Below, one piece after another: positions 42,772-52,082 of a DNA stretch of 64,000 bases. The notes under the pieces were generated by a model. It was not told where the DNA came from. It made no database searches and saw only the letters and a program-made list of their open reading frames with translations. The position numbers and the translations under genes are program-made. Position 1 is the stretch's first letter. Each line of letters opens with the position of its first letter. Source of the stretch: Alishewanella longhuensis (GTDB taxonomy: Bacteria > Pseudomonadota > Gammaproteobacteria > Enterobacterales > Alteromonadaceae); the NCBI RefSeq assembly GCF_014653435.1, contig NZ_BNAO01000005.1, forward strand, positions 30,920-94,919, read 5' to 3'.

Positions 42772-44363
42772 ACCCTTTGTTAGCCGAACTATTGGTATTA
42801 CCTATCTTGTTACCGCTATTAACCGGTGCCTTGTTGGTACTGATTAATGAGCGGCATCACAAACTAAAATTTGTGATTAACCAAGTGAGCTGCCTGTTAT
42901 TACTGGCGCTGGCGTGCTGGCTATTATGGCTTACCGATGGCCCAGCCACCGGCGAAAACATCCTGGTCTTTCTGGCTGCAAACTGGTCTGCCCCCTTTGG
43001 TATAGTGCTGATTGGTGACAGGCTGTCTACCTTGTTTATGCTGCTGGCAGCCTTACTGGCAAACTGCGCGCTGATTTTCTCTTACAGCCGCTGGGCCAGG
43101 CTGGGTGTGCACTTTCATACGTTATTTCAGTTGCTGTTGATGGGGATTAATGGGGCCTTATTGACCGGCGACTTATTTAATCTCTTTGTGTTTTTTGAAG
43201 TGATGCTAGCCGCATCATACGGCTTGTTATTGCATGGCTACAATATCACCCGTATTAGGGCCGGCATGCAATACATTGTAGTTAATTTGCTCGCTTCAGT
43301 GTTTTTCCTACTGGGTATTGCCTTGGTTTACGCTGCCGCCGGCAGCCTCAATTTTGCCGACTTAGCCGCAAAAATCCCAATGCTAGATGACAGCGCGCGG
43401 CTGCTGCTGCATACCGCTGCCGCCATGCTGGCGGTGGCGTTTTTAACCAAGAGTGCCATGTGGCCGCTCGGTTTTTGGTTACCTACCACCTATTCCGCTG
43501 CCTCCCCGCCGGTAACCGCTATGCTGGTGTTATTAACCAAAATAGGCGTTTATATTATTCTACGCTTAAATTATTTATGGTTTGGCGACAATGCCGGGGC
43601 TTCTGCCCACTTTGGTAACCCGATGTTACTGCTTGGCGGCTTACTAACGCTGGCCTTTGGTGCTGTAGGTTTACTCGCCAGTCAGGATTCAGGCCGTATT
43701 GCCAGTTATAGTGCGGTGATCTCCTCCGGCACCTTGTTGGCCCTTATTGGCTATGGCGAGCACCTTACCTTAAGCGCTATGCTGTTTTATTTAATTAGCT
43801 CTACCTTAGCGGTTGCCGCCTTTGTGCTACTGACCGAGCTGATTGAACGCATTTATACCCCAGCCGATAGCGTCTTTGCATTGAGTATGGAGTTTTTTGC
43901 ACCTGAGGAAGAAAAGCACGAATCAGCCGGGGTGGCTATTCCGGCCGCCATGGCCTTTTTAGGTCTAACCTTTGCTGCTTGCGCGCTGATTATCTCAGGT
44001 TTGCCGCCATTATCTGGCTTTATTGCCAAGTTTAGTATTCTGCATCAGCTGTTACAAAGCCGCAATGATATGGCTAGTTGGTTATTCTTGCTGCTGTTAA
44101 TGCTGGCAGGTTTAACCGCTATTATCTCATTAATGCGTTTTGGCGTGCGCAGTTTCTGGACAGCACAAAGCAGCCAAAGCCCACGTTTAAAATTAAGCGA
44201 AGCAGGACCCGTTTCCCTATTATTAGTGCTTTGTATTAGCATGGCTGTACTGGCTGGGCCGCTTCACACCCTGCTAGAGCGGGTGGCAGATGATTTACAG
44301 CAAACCGAACGCTATATTGAGCAAGTACTAGAGCGCAAAGTCATCAGCAAGGAGGCACTATGA
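42768..44363 (+). CDS. mrpD: Mrp antiporter subunit D
   Basis: 531 residues and about 14 helices, related to NuoM/NuoN. It carries NLFVFFEVMLAASYGLLLHG (conserved acidic residue), and KSAMWPLGFWLPTTYSAASPPVTA with the conserved lysine. Subunit D cooperates with A in proton movement. It overlaps mrpC and mrpE by 4 nt each. Confidence 0.94.
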   Translation: MNPLLAELLVLPILLPLLTGALLVLINERHHKLKFVINQVSCLLLLALACWLLWLTDGPATGENILVFLAANWSAPFGIVLIGDRLSTLFMLLAALLANCALIFSYSRWARLGVHFHTLFQLLLMGINGALLTGDLFNLFVFFEVMLAASYGLLLHGYNITRIRAGMQYIVVNLLASVFFLLGIALVYAAAGSLNFADLAAKIPMLDDSARLLLHTAAAMLAVAFLTKSAMWPLGFWLPTTYSAASPPVTAMLVLLTKIGVYIILRLNYLWFGDNAGASAHFGNPMLLLGGLLTLAFGAVGLLASQDSGRIASYSAVISSGTLLALIGYGEHLTLSAMLFYLISSTLAVAAFVLLTELIERIYTPADSVFALSMEFFAPEEEKHESAGVAIPAAMAFLGLTFAACALIISGLPPLSGFIAKFSILHQLLQSRNDMASWLFLLLLMLAGLTAIISLMRFGVRSFWTAQSSQSPRLKLSEAGPVSLLLVLCISMAVLAGPLHTLLERVADDLQQTERYIEQVLERKVISKEAL

Positions 44364-44860
44364 AGCGCTTACTGCCTTCCCCCTTGTTAACGCTGGCTTT
44401 GCTGGTTATCTGGTTGCTGTTAAACCAAACAGTAGCGCCACTCCATGTTTTATTTGGTTTATTGCTGGGGCTAATCATTCCCCGTTTAACCCTGCCCTTG
44501 CGGCCAACCCAAACTCGGCTGCGTAAGCCCTGGGTATTGTTTCGCTTGTTGAGTTGGTCGTTACTGGAGATCTTGCGTTCGTGCTTTAACGTCAGCCGGA
44601 TTATCTTGTTTCGAAAGCAGCAAGACTTAAATTCACAGTTTATTCGGGTACCCTTAGACTTAAAAGATGCCACTGGCTTAGCGGTATTATCCTGCCTGAT
44701 CAACTCCACCCCCGGTACTGTCTGGGTAGAGATTCTAAGTGACTCGCATGAGCTCTCGTTGCATGTGTTTGATTTGCATGATGCTAACTGGTGGATAGAC
44801 ACCATAAAACAGCGCTACGAACGGCCGCTGATTGAGATTTTTGAACAGGAGCAAGCATGA
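44360..44860 (+). CDS. mrpE: Mrp antiporter subunit E
   Basis: 166 residues: two to three N-terminal membrane segments (WLLLNQTVAPLHVLFGLLLGLIIP) and a soluble part with the motif LSCLINSTPGTVWVEI, typical of MnhE. It helps assembly and stability of the complex. Overlaps mrpD and mrpF by 4 nt each. Confidence 0.92.
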   Translation: MKRLLPSPLLTLALLVIWLLLNQTVAPLHVLFGLLLGLIIPRLTLPLRPTQTRLRKPWVLFRLLSWSLLEILRSCFNVSRIILFRKQQDLNSQFIRVPLDLKDATGLAVLSCLINSTPGTVWVEILSDSHELSLHVFDLHDANWWIDTIKQRYERPLIEIFEQEQA

Positions 44861-45135
44861 TCACATTGCTGCAGTACGCCTTATATTTCTCACAGTTTTG
44901 CCTGCTACTGGCGATGATTTTTTGTACGCTACGCCTACTGCGCGGCCCTACGGCACAAGACCGGGTATTGGCATTGGATACCTTATGGATGATTGTGATG
45001 CTGTTCACTTTGGTACTAGGCATTAGTTTTGCTGATCAGGTGTATTTTGAGCTGGCGCTGCTGATTGCCTTAACTGGCTTTGTGTCGACCATTGCCTTGG
45101 CGAAATTTCTAATGCGCGGGGAAATTATTGAATGA
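44857..45135 (+). CDS. mrpF: Mrp antiporter subunit F
   Basis: 92 residues, three helices, with the conserved segment RLLRGPTAQDRVLALD after helix 1 that is diagnostic for MnhF. Overlaps its neighbours by 4 nt each. Confidence 0.93.
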   Translation: MITLLQYALYFSQFCLLLAMIFCTLRLLRGPTAQDRVLALDTLWMIVMLFTLVLGISFADQVYFELALLIALTGFVSTIALAKFLMRGEIIE

Positions 45136-45509
45136 TGCAGCTACCTGAAAGCCTGCCTCTGTGGCTTGGCATACCTGTGGTGTTTCTGCTGTTAGCCGGC
45201 AGCCTGGTCACCTTAATTGGTGCCCTCGGTTTATTGCGGCTACCGCATTTTTATCAACGGATTCATGGCCCCTCCATAACAATAACCTTCGGAACCGGCT
45301 GTTTTTTGCTGGCCTCTATGCTTTACTTTACCGGCTTAGAGCAAAGGCCCATAGTACATGAGCTACTGATCACGGCTTTTGTATTACTTACCGCACCCGT
45401 TAGTGCCATGCTGATTATGCGCGCCGCCGTATACCGGGATTTGCGTAATGAAAATAAAAAAGCCACCGAAAATTTACATCAAAGCCTGCCTAAGCCGAAA
45501 ACAGATTAA
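45132..45509 (+). CDS. mrpG: Mrp antiporter subunit G
   Basis: 125 residues, three helices, with the MnhG segment LLRLPHFYQRIHGPSITITFG after helix 1 and LTAPVSAMLIMRAA in helix 3. The charged C-terminal tail is cytoplasmic. It is the last gene of the operon. Confidence 0.93.
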   Translation: MMQLPESLPLWLGIPVVFLLLAGSLVTLIGALGLLRLPHFYQRIHGPSITITFGTGCFLLASMLYFTGLEQRPIVHELLITAFVLLTAPVSAMLIMRAAVYRDLRNENKKATENLHQSLPKPKTD

Positions 45510-45643
45510 AGTAGAAAAGTGGATTGACACTATAAAGCCGCTTAGCAGCACTATATTTGATATGTATCGGTTACAACCGCTATTTATGAGGCTGTTTTTC
45601 AACTAAGCTAGCCTTCTTTTAGGCTAACATATCTGATTACTCT

Positions 45644-47650
45644 ATGGAAAACCTGTTGCCGATAACTAACCCTGTTATCGTCTTTGCCTTAGTTGCCAGC
45701 CTGATCCTACTTTGCCCCTTGCTGTTAGCACGCTATCGGCTGCCGGGCATGCTAGGGTTATTATTTGCTGGCGCCCTGCTTGGCCCGAATGCCCTTAATG
45801 TCTTAGCGCGTGATCAGTCTTTTGTACTCTTTGGCACCGTGGGCTTGCTGTATATTATGTTTATTGCTGCATTAGAAATTGATATGCAGCAGTTAAAACG
45901 TTCTAAGTCTCATACGCTGCTGTTTGGCTTACTCACCTTTATTATTCCACAAGCGACCGGCACCGCCATCGCCTTGCTGCTCGGTTTTGACTGGCTGGCG
46001 GCAATACTGCTGGCAAGTATGTTCGCCTCTCATACGTTGCTGGCTTACCCTATTGCCAGCCGCTTAGGTATTAGCCGCAACCCTGCCGTTACCACTGCGG
46101 TCGGCGGCACCATTATTACCGATACGCTAGCCTTATTAGTGTTGGCGGTTATCGCCACTATGGCCAAAGGCGAGCTCGGTGAACACTACTGGCTGCAGCT
46201 TGGTATCAGCTTAAGCCTCTATATTCTGGCTATTTTATTCTTATTGCCCAAGCTGGCGCGCTGGTTTTTTCGCAGTGTTGGCGGTGATGGTGTTGCCGAG
46301 TTTGTGTTTGTGCTGGCGACGGTGTTTATCTGCGCCAGCTTCTCACACCTGGCCGGCGCTGAGCCCATTATCGGGGCGTTTTTAGCGGGGTTAGCCCTTA
46401 ACCGCATTATTCCGCACAACAGCACCCTGATGAACCGGCTGCAATTTACCGGCGAAGCGATTTTTATCCCGTTTTTTTTGTTATCGGTTGGGATGCTTCT
46501 GGATGTCGGTATTTTCTTTGCCAGCGCCCGCGCTTGGGTAATAGCCTTTGCCATGGTAGCAACAGTTATCTTAACCAAATGGGCCGCCGCTGAGCTATGC
46601 CGGCTATTTTTGGGGTATAGCAAACCGCAAGCGCGGGTAGTGTTTGGCTTAAGCGTGGCGCAAGCGGCAGCTACGCTGGCGGCAACTATGGTGGGTTATG
46701 AAATAGGCTTATTTGACGAAGCCGTGGTAAATGGCGCGATTTTAATGATTTTGGTTACCTGTTTTCTGGCGCCCTGGCTGGTTGACCGCTACGGCCGGAA
46801 AATGGCCTTAAGCCAACAGCAGCTGCCAGAAGACAGTCTGGCTGAACAACGCATTATGGTAGCACTGTCACCAGAGCAACCCGCAGAGCCCTTTTTACAG
46901 CTGGCGAAATGGTTACGTAAGCCTGGCAGCGTGCAACCCGTTTATGCCATGACCATCGTAGAAGAGCAACACAGCCAGGATGCAAAATTACAACACGCGG
47001 AGCAGCTACTGGCAAATGCGGTAAGCTATTTAGCCACGGCGAATATCAGTGCCGCATCGAAGCTTAGGATAGATCTTAATATCACCGATGGTATTTTACG
47101 CACACGCCGCGAACTCAGGGCCAGCGAGGTCATTGTTGGCTGGAGTGAACACAGCAGTACCTCCGAGCTGTTATTTGGTTCTATGCTAAGCCGCTTATTA
47201 GCTGACCCTGCTTATACACTGCTGGTAAAGCGCCAGGTTGCACCGCTGCAACATGGTAAAAGACTCTGCTGGTTACTGCCACCCAATGCCGATTTAGAAG
47301 CCGGCTCTGCCGAAGCACTGCAATTAATTAAAAGACTCTGTCAGCAGCTAGGGTTAACGCTGCAGATCTATTGTCAGCCAGAACAGCAAACGCGGTTAAA
47401 GCTGCGCTTAAAAGCCCTGCCCGATACCCAATGGCATACCGCCGCGGACTGGCTACAATTACCTGCGCTATTGCAAAAACACACCGCAGCAGGTGATTTA
47501 CTGGTGCTCTATGGCGTGCGTAAAGATGGCCTAGCCTGGAACAACCACTTACCTGAGGTACAAAACCAATTGGCGCAACAGCTGCCCGCGGTTAATTTAC
47601 TGGTTATCTATCCGGCAGAGCCGCAGGATCTGCCGCTCATCAATCGATGA
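45644..47650 (+). CDS. Kef/CPA2-type cation:proton antiporter with C-terminal regulatory domain
   Basis: 668 residues. Residues 1-385 hold 12-13 membrane helices of the CPA2 family (SRLGISRNPAVTTAVGGTIITDTLALL with the ion-site aspartate). The last 260 residues are soluble and resemble universal-stress-protein domains (GWSEHSSTSELLFGSMLSRLL), not the KTN/RCK domain of KefB/KefC. It likely exchanges Na+ or K+ for H+. It is 134 nt after mrpG and may be a separate unit, but the joint location suggests a cation/pH homeostasis cluster. Confidence 0.87.
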   Translation: MENLLPITNPVIVFALVASLILLCPLLLARYRLPGMLGLLFAGALLGPNALNVLARDQSFVLFGTVGLLYIMFIAALEIDMQQLKRSKSHTLLFGLLTFIIPQATGTAIALLLGFDWLAAILLASMFASHTLLAYPIASRLGISRNPAVTTAVGGTIITDTLALLVLAVIATMAKGELGEHYWLQLGISLSLYILAILFLLPKLARWFFRSVGGDGVAEFVFVLATVFICASFSHLAGAEPIIGAFLAGLALNRIIPHNSTLMNRLQFTGEAIFIPFFLLSVGMLLDVGIFFASARAWVIAFAMVATVILTKWAAAELCRLFLGYSKPQARVVFGLSVAQAAATLAATMVGYEIGLFDEAVVNGAILMILVTCFLAPWLVDRYGRKMALSQQQLPEDSLAEQRIMVALSPEQPAEPFLQLAKWLRKPGSVQPVYAMTIVEEQHSQDAKLQHAEQLLANAVSYLATANISAASKLRIDLNITDGILRTRRELRASEVIVGWSEHSSTSELLFGSMLSRLLADPAYTLLVKRQVAPLQHGKRLCWLLPPNADLEAGSAEALQLIKRLCQQLGLTLQIYCQPEQQTRLKLRLKALPDTQWHTAADWLQLPALLQKHTAAGDLLVLYGVRKDGLAWNNHLPEVQNQLAQQLPAVNLLVIYPAEPQDLPLINR

Positions 47651-47658
47651 TCATTAGA

Positions 47659-47684
47659 GCCCCGACGCAGTGTCGGGGCAAAAT
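47659..47684. terminator. Terminator hairpin between Kef-type gene and cysA
   Basis: A perfect 8-bp GC-rich stem GCCCCGAC/GTCGGGGC (47659-47666 with 47672-47679) with a 5-nt loop between two convergent genes. A T-run lies 9 nt after the stem on the plus strand. Confidence 0.7.
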
Positions 47685-47731
47685 AACGTTTTTTATAAAC
47701 TGTATAACTGGTGTGGTAGCATCCAGCGCGA

Positions 47732-48796
47732 TTAAATCCCCTCCCCCAAAAACACCTTGGTATAACGCGGTAAAATCCAGGCGGTATCGCCCTGTTTTAA
47801 GTTAAGCTGTTTAAACTGCTCTTTCGGTTGCTCAATATGAATAAGTTGCTGATCGCTCTCGGCCAACACTTCCAAGCGCACCGCCGGGCCAACAATGGTC
47901 ACCAGATCCAGCTTCACTTTAATCGCATCCGGTTGCGGCAGATTAAACACATCAATTTCGTGTGGCCGTACATACGCCAGACCGTCTTGCTCTTCGCTAT
48001 TGGTATATTCCGGGGAAGGTACTTGTAAATCGCCAATGCTACTTTGCCCTTGTTTAACCCTGGCATGAAACAGGTTTACATTACCTAAGAACTCATACAC
48101 AAAAGGATTTGCTGGGTTGTCATACACCTGCTCAGGGGTGCCATCTTGTTCAATACGGCCTTTGTTCATCACCACTATTCTGTCAGCCACTTCCAGCGCT
48201 TCTTCCTGATCATGGGTAACAAAAACACTGGTAACATGAATTTCGTCATGCAGGCGGCGCAACCAGCGGCGTAGCTCAGCACGCACCTTGGCATCTAGCG
48301 CACCAAAGGGCTCATCTAATAACAGCATTTTTGGCTCTACCGCCAAAGCGCGGGCTAAAGCAATCCGTTGGCGCTGCCCGCCAGAGAGCTGCGAAGGGTA
48401 ACGGTCTGCCGTCCAGCCCAGTTGCACTAACTCGAGCAGATTATTCACTTTTTTGGCAATCTCCGCTTTAGAGGGGCGGAATTTTTTTGGCTTAACGGTT
48501 AAGCCATAGGCCACGTTTTCAGATACTGTCATATGCTTAAACAGTGCATAATGCTGAAACACGAAGCCGACGCCACGCTCCGACACATGCTGGCCGGTAA
48601 TGTCTTCATTATTAAAGCGAATAATACCGCTATCGGCCTGCTCCAGCCCAGCAATAATGCGCAGCAAGGTGGTTTTACCCGAACCGGAAGGCCCTAGCAG
48701 CGCCGTGAGCTCGCCGGTTTTAATGGCTAAATTCACGTTATCCAGCGCCACAAAATTACCAAAGCGTTTGTTTACCTGTTCAATACTAATACTCAT
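47732..48796 (-). CDS. cysA: Sulfate/thiosulfate ABC transporter ATPase
   Basis: 354 residues. Walker A GPSGSGKT at 35-42, signature LSGGQRQR, Walker [12 protein letters not shown] and a switch histidine in [10 protein letters not shown] are all intact; residues 240-354 form a TOBE-like regulatory domain. It drives sulfate import with CysT/CysW just upstream in the operon (11 nt from cysW). It is the only cysA in this window and may also serve the cysPTW set at 34911-37563. Confidence 0.95.
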   Translation of the reverse strand: MSISIEQVNKRFGNFVALDNVNLAIKTGELTALLGPSGSGKTTLLRIIAGLEQADSGIIRFNNEDITGQHVSERGVGFVFQHYALFKHMTVSENVAYGLTVKPKKFRPSKAEIAKKVNNLLELVQLGWTADRYPSQLSGGQRQRIALARALAVEPKMLLLDEPFGALDAKVRAELRRWLRRLHDEIHVTSVFVTHDQEEALEVADRIVVMNKGRIEQDGTPEQVYDNPANPFVYEFLGNVNLFHARVKQGQSSIGDLQVPSPEYTNSEEQDGLAYVRPHEIDVFNLPQPDAIKVKLDLVTIVGPAVRLEVLAESDQQLIHIEQPKEQFKQLNLKQGDTAWILPRYTKVFLGEGI

Positions 48797-48807
48797 TACA
48801 TTCTCTC

Positions 48808-49683
48808 TTAGGCCGTTTTATGACGACGTTCGTCTTTGTATTCAACCCAGCTTTTAATCACTATGGTTACTAATGCTAAGCCGGTTAGCAGGGATGACAC
48901 GGCAAAGGCCGCAGTAAACATATATTCGTTATACAACACTTCGATATGCAGCGGCATGGTATTGGTTTCGCCACGAATACGGCCCGATACAATCGCCACA
49001 GCACCAAACTCGCCCATGGCACGGGCATTACATAGCACCACGCCGTAAATCAGGCCCCATTTAATATTAGGTAAGGTTACGTACCAGAAGGTTTTCCAAC
49101 CACTAGCACCGAGTGTAAGCGAGGCCTCTTCTTCTTCTTTACCTTGTTGCTGCATCAGTGGAATAAGCTCACGTGCCACAAAAGGCAAAGTACCAAATAA
49201 AATCACAATAATAATGCCCGGCACCGCAAACACAATTTTAATATCATGCGCCGACAGCCAGGGGCCAAGCCAACCCTGCGAGCCAAACAGAATAACGAAG
49301 ATTAAACCAACCACCACAGGTGAAATAGCAAATGGCATATCAATAATGGAGATTAAAAGGGTTTTGCCTTTAAACTCAAATTTGGCAATAGCCCAGGCGA
49401 TGGCGATACCAAAGATGGCATTTAGCGGCACCACGATCACTAGTACAAAGAGCGTTAAGCGAATAGCTGCCAGCGCATCGGGCTCGGTAATCGCATCCCA
49501 CCATACTTTTACCCCAAGCTCAAAAGCACCGTATAACACCACGGAAAGTGGTAATACCAAAAATAACGTTAGAAAGGTTAACGCCACTGTAACCAAGGTC
49601 CATTTTACCCAAGCGGGCTCTGCCGTTGCTTTTGGCAAGCTGGCTGCAGCCAAGGCGGGTTGCGTTTGTGCAAGACTTGACAT
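48808..49683 (-). CDS. cysW: Sulfate ABC permease subunit CysW (second set)
   Basis: 291 residues with six helices and the EAA loop [23 protein letters not shown]. It is longer at the N-terminus than the copy at 36748, with an Ala/Pro-rich cytoplasmic lead. It lies 2 nt from cysT and 11 nt from cysA. Confidence 0.94.
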   Translation of the reverse strand: MSSLAQTQPALAAASLPKATAEPAWVKWTLVTVALTFLTLFLVLPLSVVLYGAFELGVKVWWDAITEPDALAAIRLTLFVLVIVVPLNAIFGIAIAWAIAKFEFKGKTLLISIIDMPFAISPVVVGLIFVILFGSQGWLGPWLSAHDIKIVFAVPGIIIVILFGTLPFVARELIPLMQQQGKEEEEASLTLGASGWKTFWYVTLPNIKWGLIYGVVLCNARAMGEFGAVAIVSGRIRGETNTMPLHIEVLYNEYMFTAAFAVSSLLTGLALVTIVIKSWVEYKDERRHKTA

Positions 49684-49685
49684 GC

Positions 49686-50510
49686 TTATCCCCTTCTACT
49701 CGCCCACCACTGCAGGCCATTAATCATTAATAACAAGATAAAGGCAGCCGCCAGCATCACCACGCCTATAGCCGCTGCGCCGTTGTAATCGTATTGTTCA
49801 GCCTTGGCGACAATTAATAACGGGGTAATTTCTGTTTTATAAGGCATATTGCCTGAGATAAAGATCACCGAACCATACTCCCCAACAGCACGGGCAAAGG
49901 CCAGCGCATAGCCCGTAAGTAACGCGGGTAAAATAGCCGGTAAAATAACCCGTCTGACGGTTGTTAACCGGCTGGCACCAAGCGCAGCAGAGGCTTCTTC
50001 TAATTCTTTTTCAAAATCAGCCAGTACCGGTTGTACTGTGCGAACCACAAAAGGTAAACCAATGTAGGTGAGCGCAATGACTACGCCAATTTCACTATAA
50101 GCTACCCGAATACCAAACAGATCCAGATAATGCCCTACCCAACCGGTACTGGCATACAGCGTAACCAAGGCAATGCCGGCCACCGCCGTAGGTAAAGCAA
50201 AGGGTAAATCGACTAGCGCATCGACAATCTTTTTACCGGGAAAGGTGTAACGCACTAACACCCAGGCCGTTAAAGTACCGAATACCGCATTAATACTGGC
50301 ACCAATAAAAGACGCTAAAAAGGACAACTTATAAGAGGCAACAACCTGCGGATGGCTTACTGCGGCCCAGAATTCTGGCCAGGTCATTTTAAAGGTAAAG
50401 AGTACCAAACCGGCAACGGGCAATAAGAACAGTAAACTTAAATATAAAACGGAAAAACCTAAAGTAATGCCAAAACCGGGTATCACTGAACGCGCAGCAC
50501 TTTGACTCAT
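49686..50510 (-). CDS. cysT: Sulfate ABC permease subunit CysT (second set)
   Basis: 274 residues. The frame is open to 50549, but the ATG at 50510 follows TTGGAAA and gives the family start MSQSAARSVIPGFG, so it is chosen. Six helices; EAA loop LEEASAALGASRLTTVRRVILP. It forms the channel with the adjacent CysW. A hairpin lies between it and sbp. Confidence 0.93.
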   Translation of the reverse strand: MSQSAARSVIPGFGITLGFSVLYLSLLFLLPVAGLVLFTFKMTWPEFWAAVSHPQVVASYKLSFLASFIGASINAVFGTLTAWVLVRYTFPGKKIVDALVDLPFALPTAVAGIALVTLYASTGWVGHYLDLFGIRVAYSEIGVVIALTYIGLPFVVRTVQPVLADFEKELEEASAALGASRLTTVRRVILPAILPALLTGYALAFARAVGEYGSVIFISGNMPYKTEITPLLIVAKAEQYDYNGAAAIGVVMLAAAFILLLMINGLQWWASRRG

Positions 50511-50538
50511 AACGTATTTCCAACAACAAATGACAAAA

Positions 50539-50559
50539 CCCCCGGCCAAAAGCCGGGGG
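50539..50559 (-). terminator. Intra-operon attenuator hairpin between sbp and cysT
   Basis: A perfect 8-bp GC stem CCCCCGGC/GCCGGGGG with a 5-nt loop, followed on the minus strand by TTTTG. It sits between the sbp stop (50567) and the cysT start (50510), so it may cut downstream expression and leave binding protein in excess. Confidence 0.65.
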
Positions 50560-50566
50560 AACTTGG

Positions 50567-51589
50567 TTAGCGTCGCGCGCGCGCTATCGCTTCTAAGATG
50601 GCATCAAAGCGACCGCCGTCGTTAAAGTGCGTCTCTTGCGCATTATCCCAACCCGCAAAAACCTCATCGACAGTGAAGAAATTCACCTGCGGAAACTTCT
50701 CTAGGTATTGCTTGGCAATCTCGGGTTTAGCCGGACGGTAATAATGTTTCGCCGCTAAATGCTGTGCTTCATCACTGTATAAAAAGTTAAGATAAGCTTC
50801 TGCTGCTTTACGCGTGCCTTTACGATCAACGTTCTTATCCACCACAGTGACCGGCGGTTCGGCTAAAATGCTGGTACTTGGCACAATGATTTCGTATTCG
50901 CCACGGCCTAACTGTTCAACAGCTAAGAAGGCTTCATTTTCCCAGGCTATAAACACATCACCAATGCGGCGCTGTACAAAGGTATTGGTCGCACCGCGGG
51001 CCGCCGGATCAAGCACTGGCACATTTTTATAAATCTTTTCAACAAACTCGTAGGCTTTTTCGTCTGAGCCATATTTTTTCAGCGCATAACCCCAGGCAGC
51101 TAAATAATTCCAACGCGCCCCGCCAGAGGTTTTCGGGTTTGGCGTTATCACCTGTACATCGTCACGTACTAAATCATCCCAATCTTTAATATTTTTGGGG
51201 TTACCCTTACGTACTAACAGCACGATGGTGGAAGTATAAGGCGAGCTATTAAGCGGCAAACGGCTTTGCCAGTTCTCAGGTATTAACTCACCACGTTTGC
51301 GCAGTGCATCGACATCATAGGCCAGCGCCAGAGTCACCACATCGGCATCCAGGCCATCAATTACCGAACGCGCTTGGGAACCAGAGCCGCCGTGCGATTG
51401 GCGCACCGTTGCCGCTGGATTGTCTTGCGCTTGCCAATGCGTATTAAAAAGCTGATTGTATTCGCGATAAAACTCACGAGTGGGATCGTAAGAGACATTT
51501 AATAACGTGGTCGCAGTAGCGGCAAAACTGCCGCTGGCGATAATGGCGGCTAAGGCCAGTTTTTTTGCTGTGTTAATTAATGGTTTCAT
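50567..51589 (-). CDS. sbp: Periplasmic sulfate-binding protein
   Basis: 340 residues with a signal peptide (about 25 residues). The ATG at 51589 follows AAGGAG, so the frame extension to 51616 is not used. The mature start LLNVSYDPTREFYREYN, SHGGSGSQARSVIDGLDADVVTLALAYDVDAL and the VLDPAARGATNTFVQR segment are the Sbp version of the family, distinct from the CysP-like copy at 34911. It delivers sulfate to CysTWA encoded downstream. Confidence 0.94.
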   Translation of the reverse strand: MKPLINTAKKLALAAIIASGSFAATATTLLNVSYDPTREFYREYNQLFNTHWQAQDNPAATVRQSHGGSGSQARSVIDGLDADVVTLALAYDVDALRKRGELIPENWQSRLPLNSSPYTSTIVLLVRKGNPKNIKDWDDLVRDDVQVITPNPKTSGGARWNYLAAWGYALKKYGSDEKAYEFVEKIYKNVPVLDPAARGATNTFVQRRIGDVFIAWENEAFLAVEQLGRGEYEIIVPSTSILAEPPVTVVDKNVDRKGTRKAAEAYLNFLYSDEAQHLAAKHYYRPAKPEIAKQYLEKFPQVNFFTVDEVFAGWDNAQETHFNDGGRFDAILEAIARARR

Positions 51590-51662
51590 GCTGAACTCCT
51601 TGGAAGTAAAACGCATTTTCAGGTTTTGCTTCCGGTGTTCCGGTCAGCATTCTGGTGTTTAT

Positions 51663-51824
51663 TTAAGGTTTATCGAAACGAATTTTTTCACTTTTCTCTA
51701 ACTGCACTAATTTCCCGTTATGAAAAATCAGTTCAATTGAGCCGAACTCGACGTGCCCGATTAACGATCGGAGCAAGCGGATTAACTCATCTAACACAAC
51801 CGCGTCTTTGGGTATGTTGCTCAC
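51663..51824 (-). CDS. YezD-family small protein (DUF2292)
   Basis: 53 residues from a GTG at 51824, which has AGGAGA 7 nt upstream; an upstream in-frame ATG at 51893 has none. The core FGSIELIFHNGKLVQLEKSEKIRF matches the YezD/DUF2292 pattern. Family members are short proteins often found at the head of sulfate or sulfonate uptake operons. No function is known. It is 73 nt upstream of sbp and probably its first operon gene. Confidence 0.75.
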   Translation of the reverse strand: MSNIPKDAVVLDELIRLLRSLIGHVEFGSIELIFHNGKLVQLEKSEKIRFDKP

Positions 51825-51907
51825 TGTGCTCTCCTGCTTTTCAGTTGTTGCGCTGTAGATAATAACCAAATCTATTGATAACTTTGTAATCACATTTAAA
51901 GATTACC

Positions 51908-51972
51908 TATTCCAAAATGGAATATAAGAGCTAATCACTGGTTCAGCAAAGTTTGGAATTGCATATTCCAAA
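51908..51972. promoter_or_regulatory. Two ATTCC/GGAAT inverted repeats between the sulfate operon and the porin
   Basis: TATTCC-N5-GGAATA (51908-51924) and TTTGGAAT-N5-ATTCCAAA (51952-51972) use the same half-site in opposite orders. The 258-nt AT-rich divergent gap lies between the sulfate-uptake genes and a porin gene. Candidate operators for CysB or another LysR-type sulfur regulator; the regulator is inferred. Confidence 0.45.
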
Positions 51973-52082
51973 ATCATATATAAATTTATTTATAAATCAC
52001 ATAAAAGAATATTAAAGTATCTTTACCACAGCAGCATTGCCCCCCCAAAAAAAAATTCATTACTATTCAGGAAAACAACACT

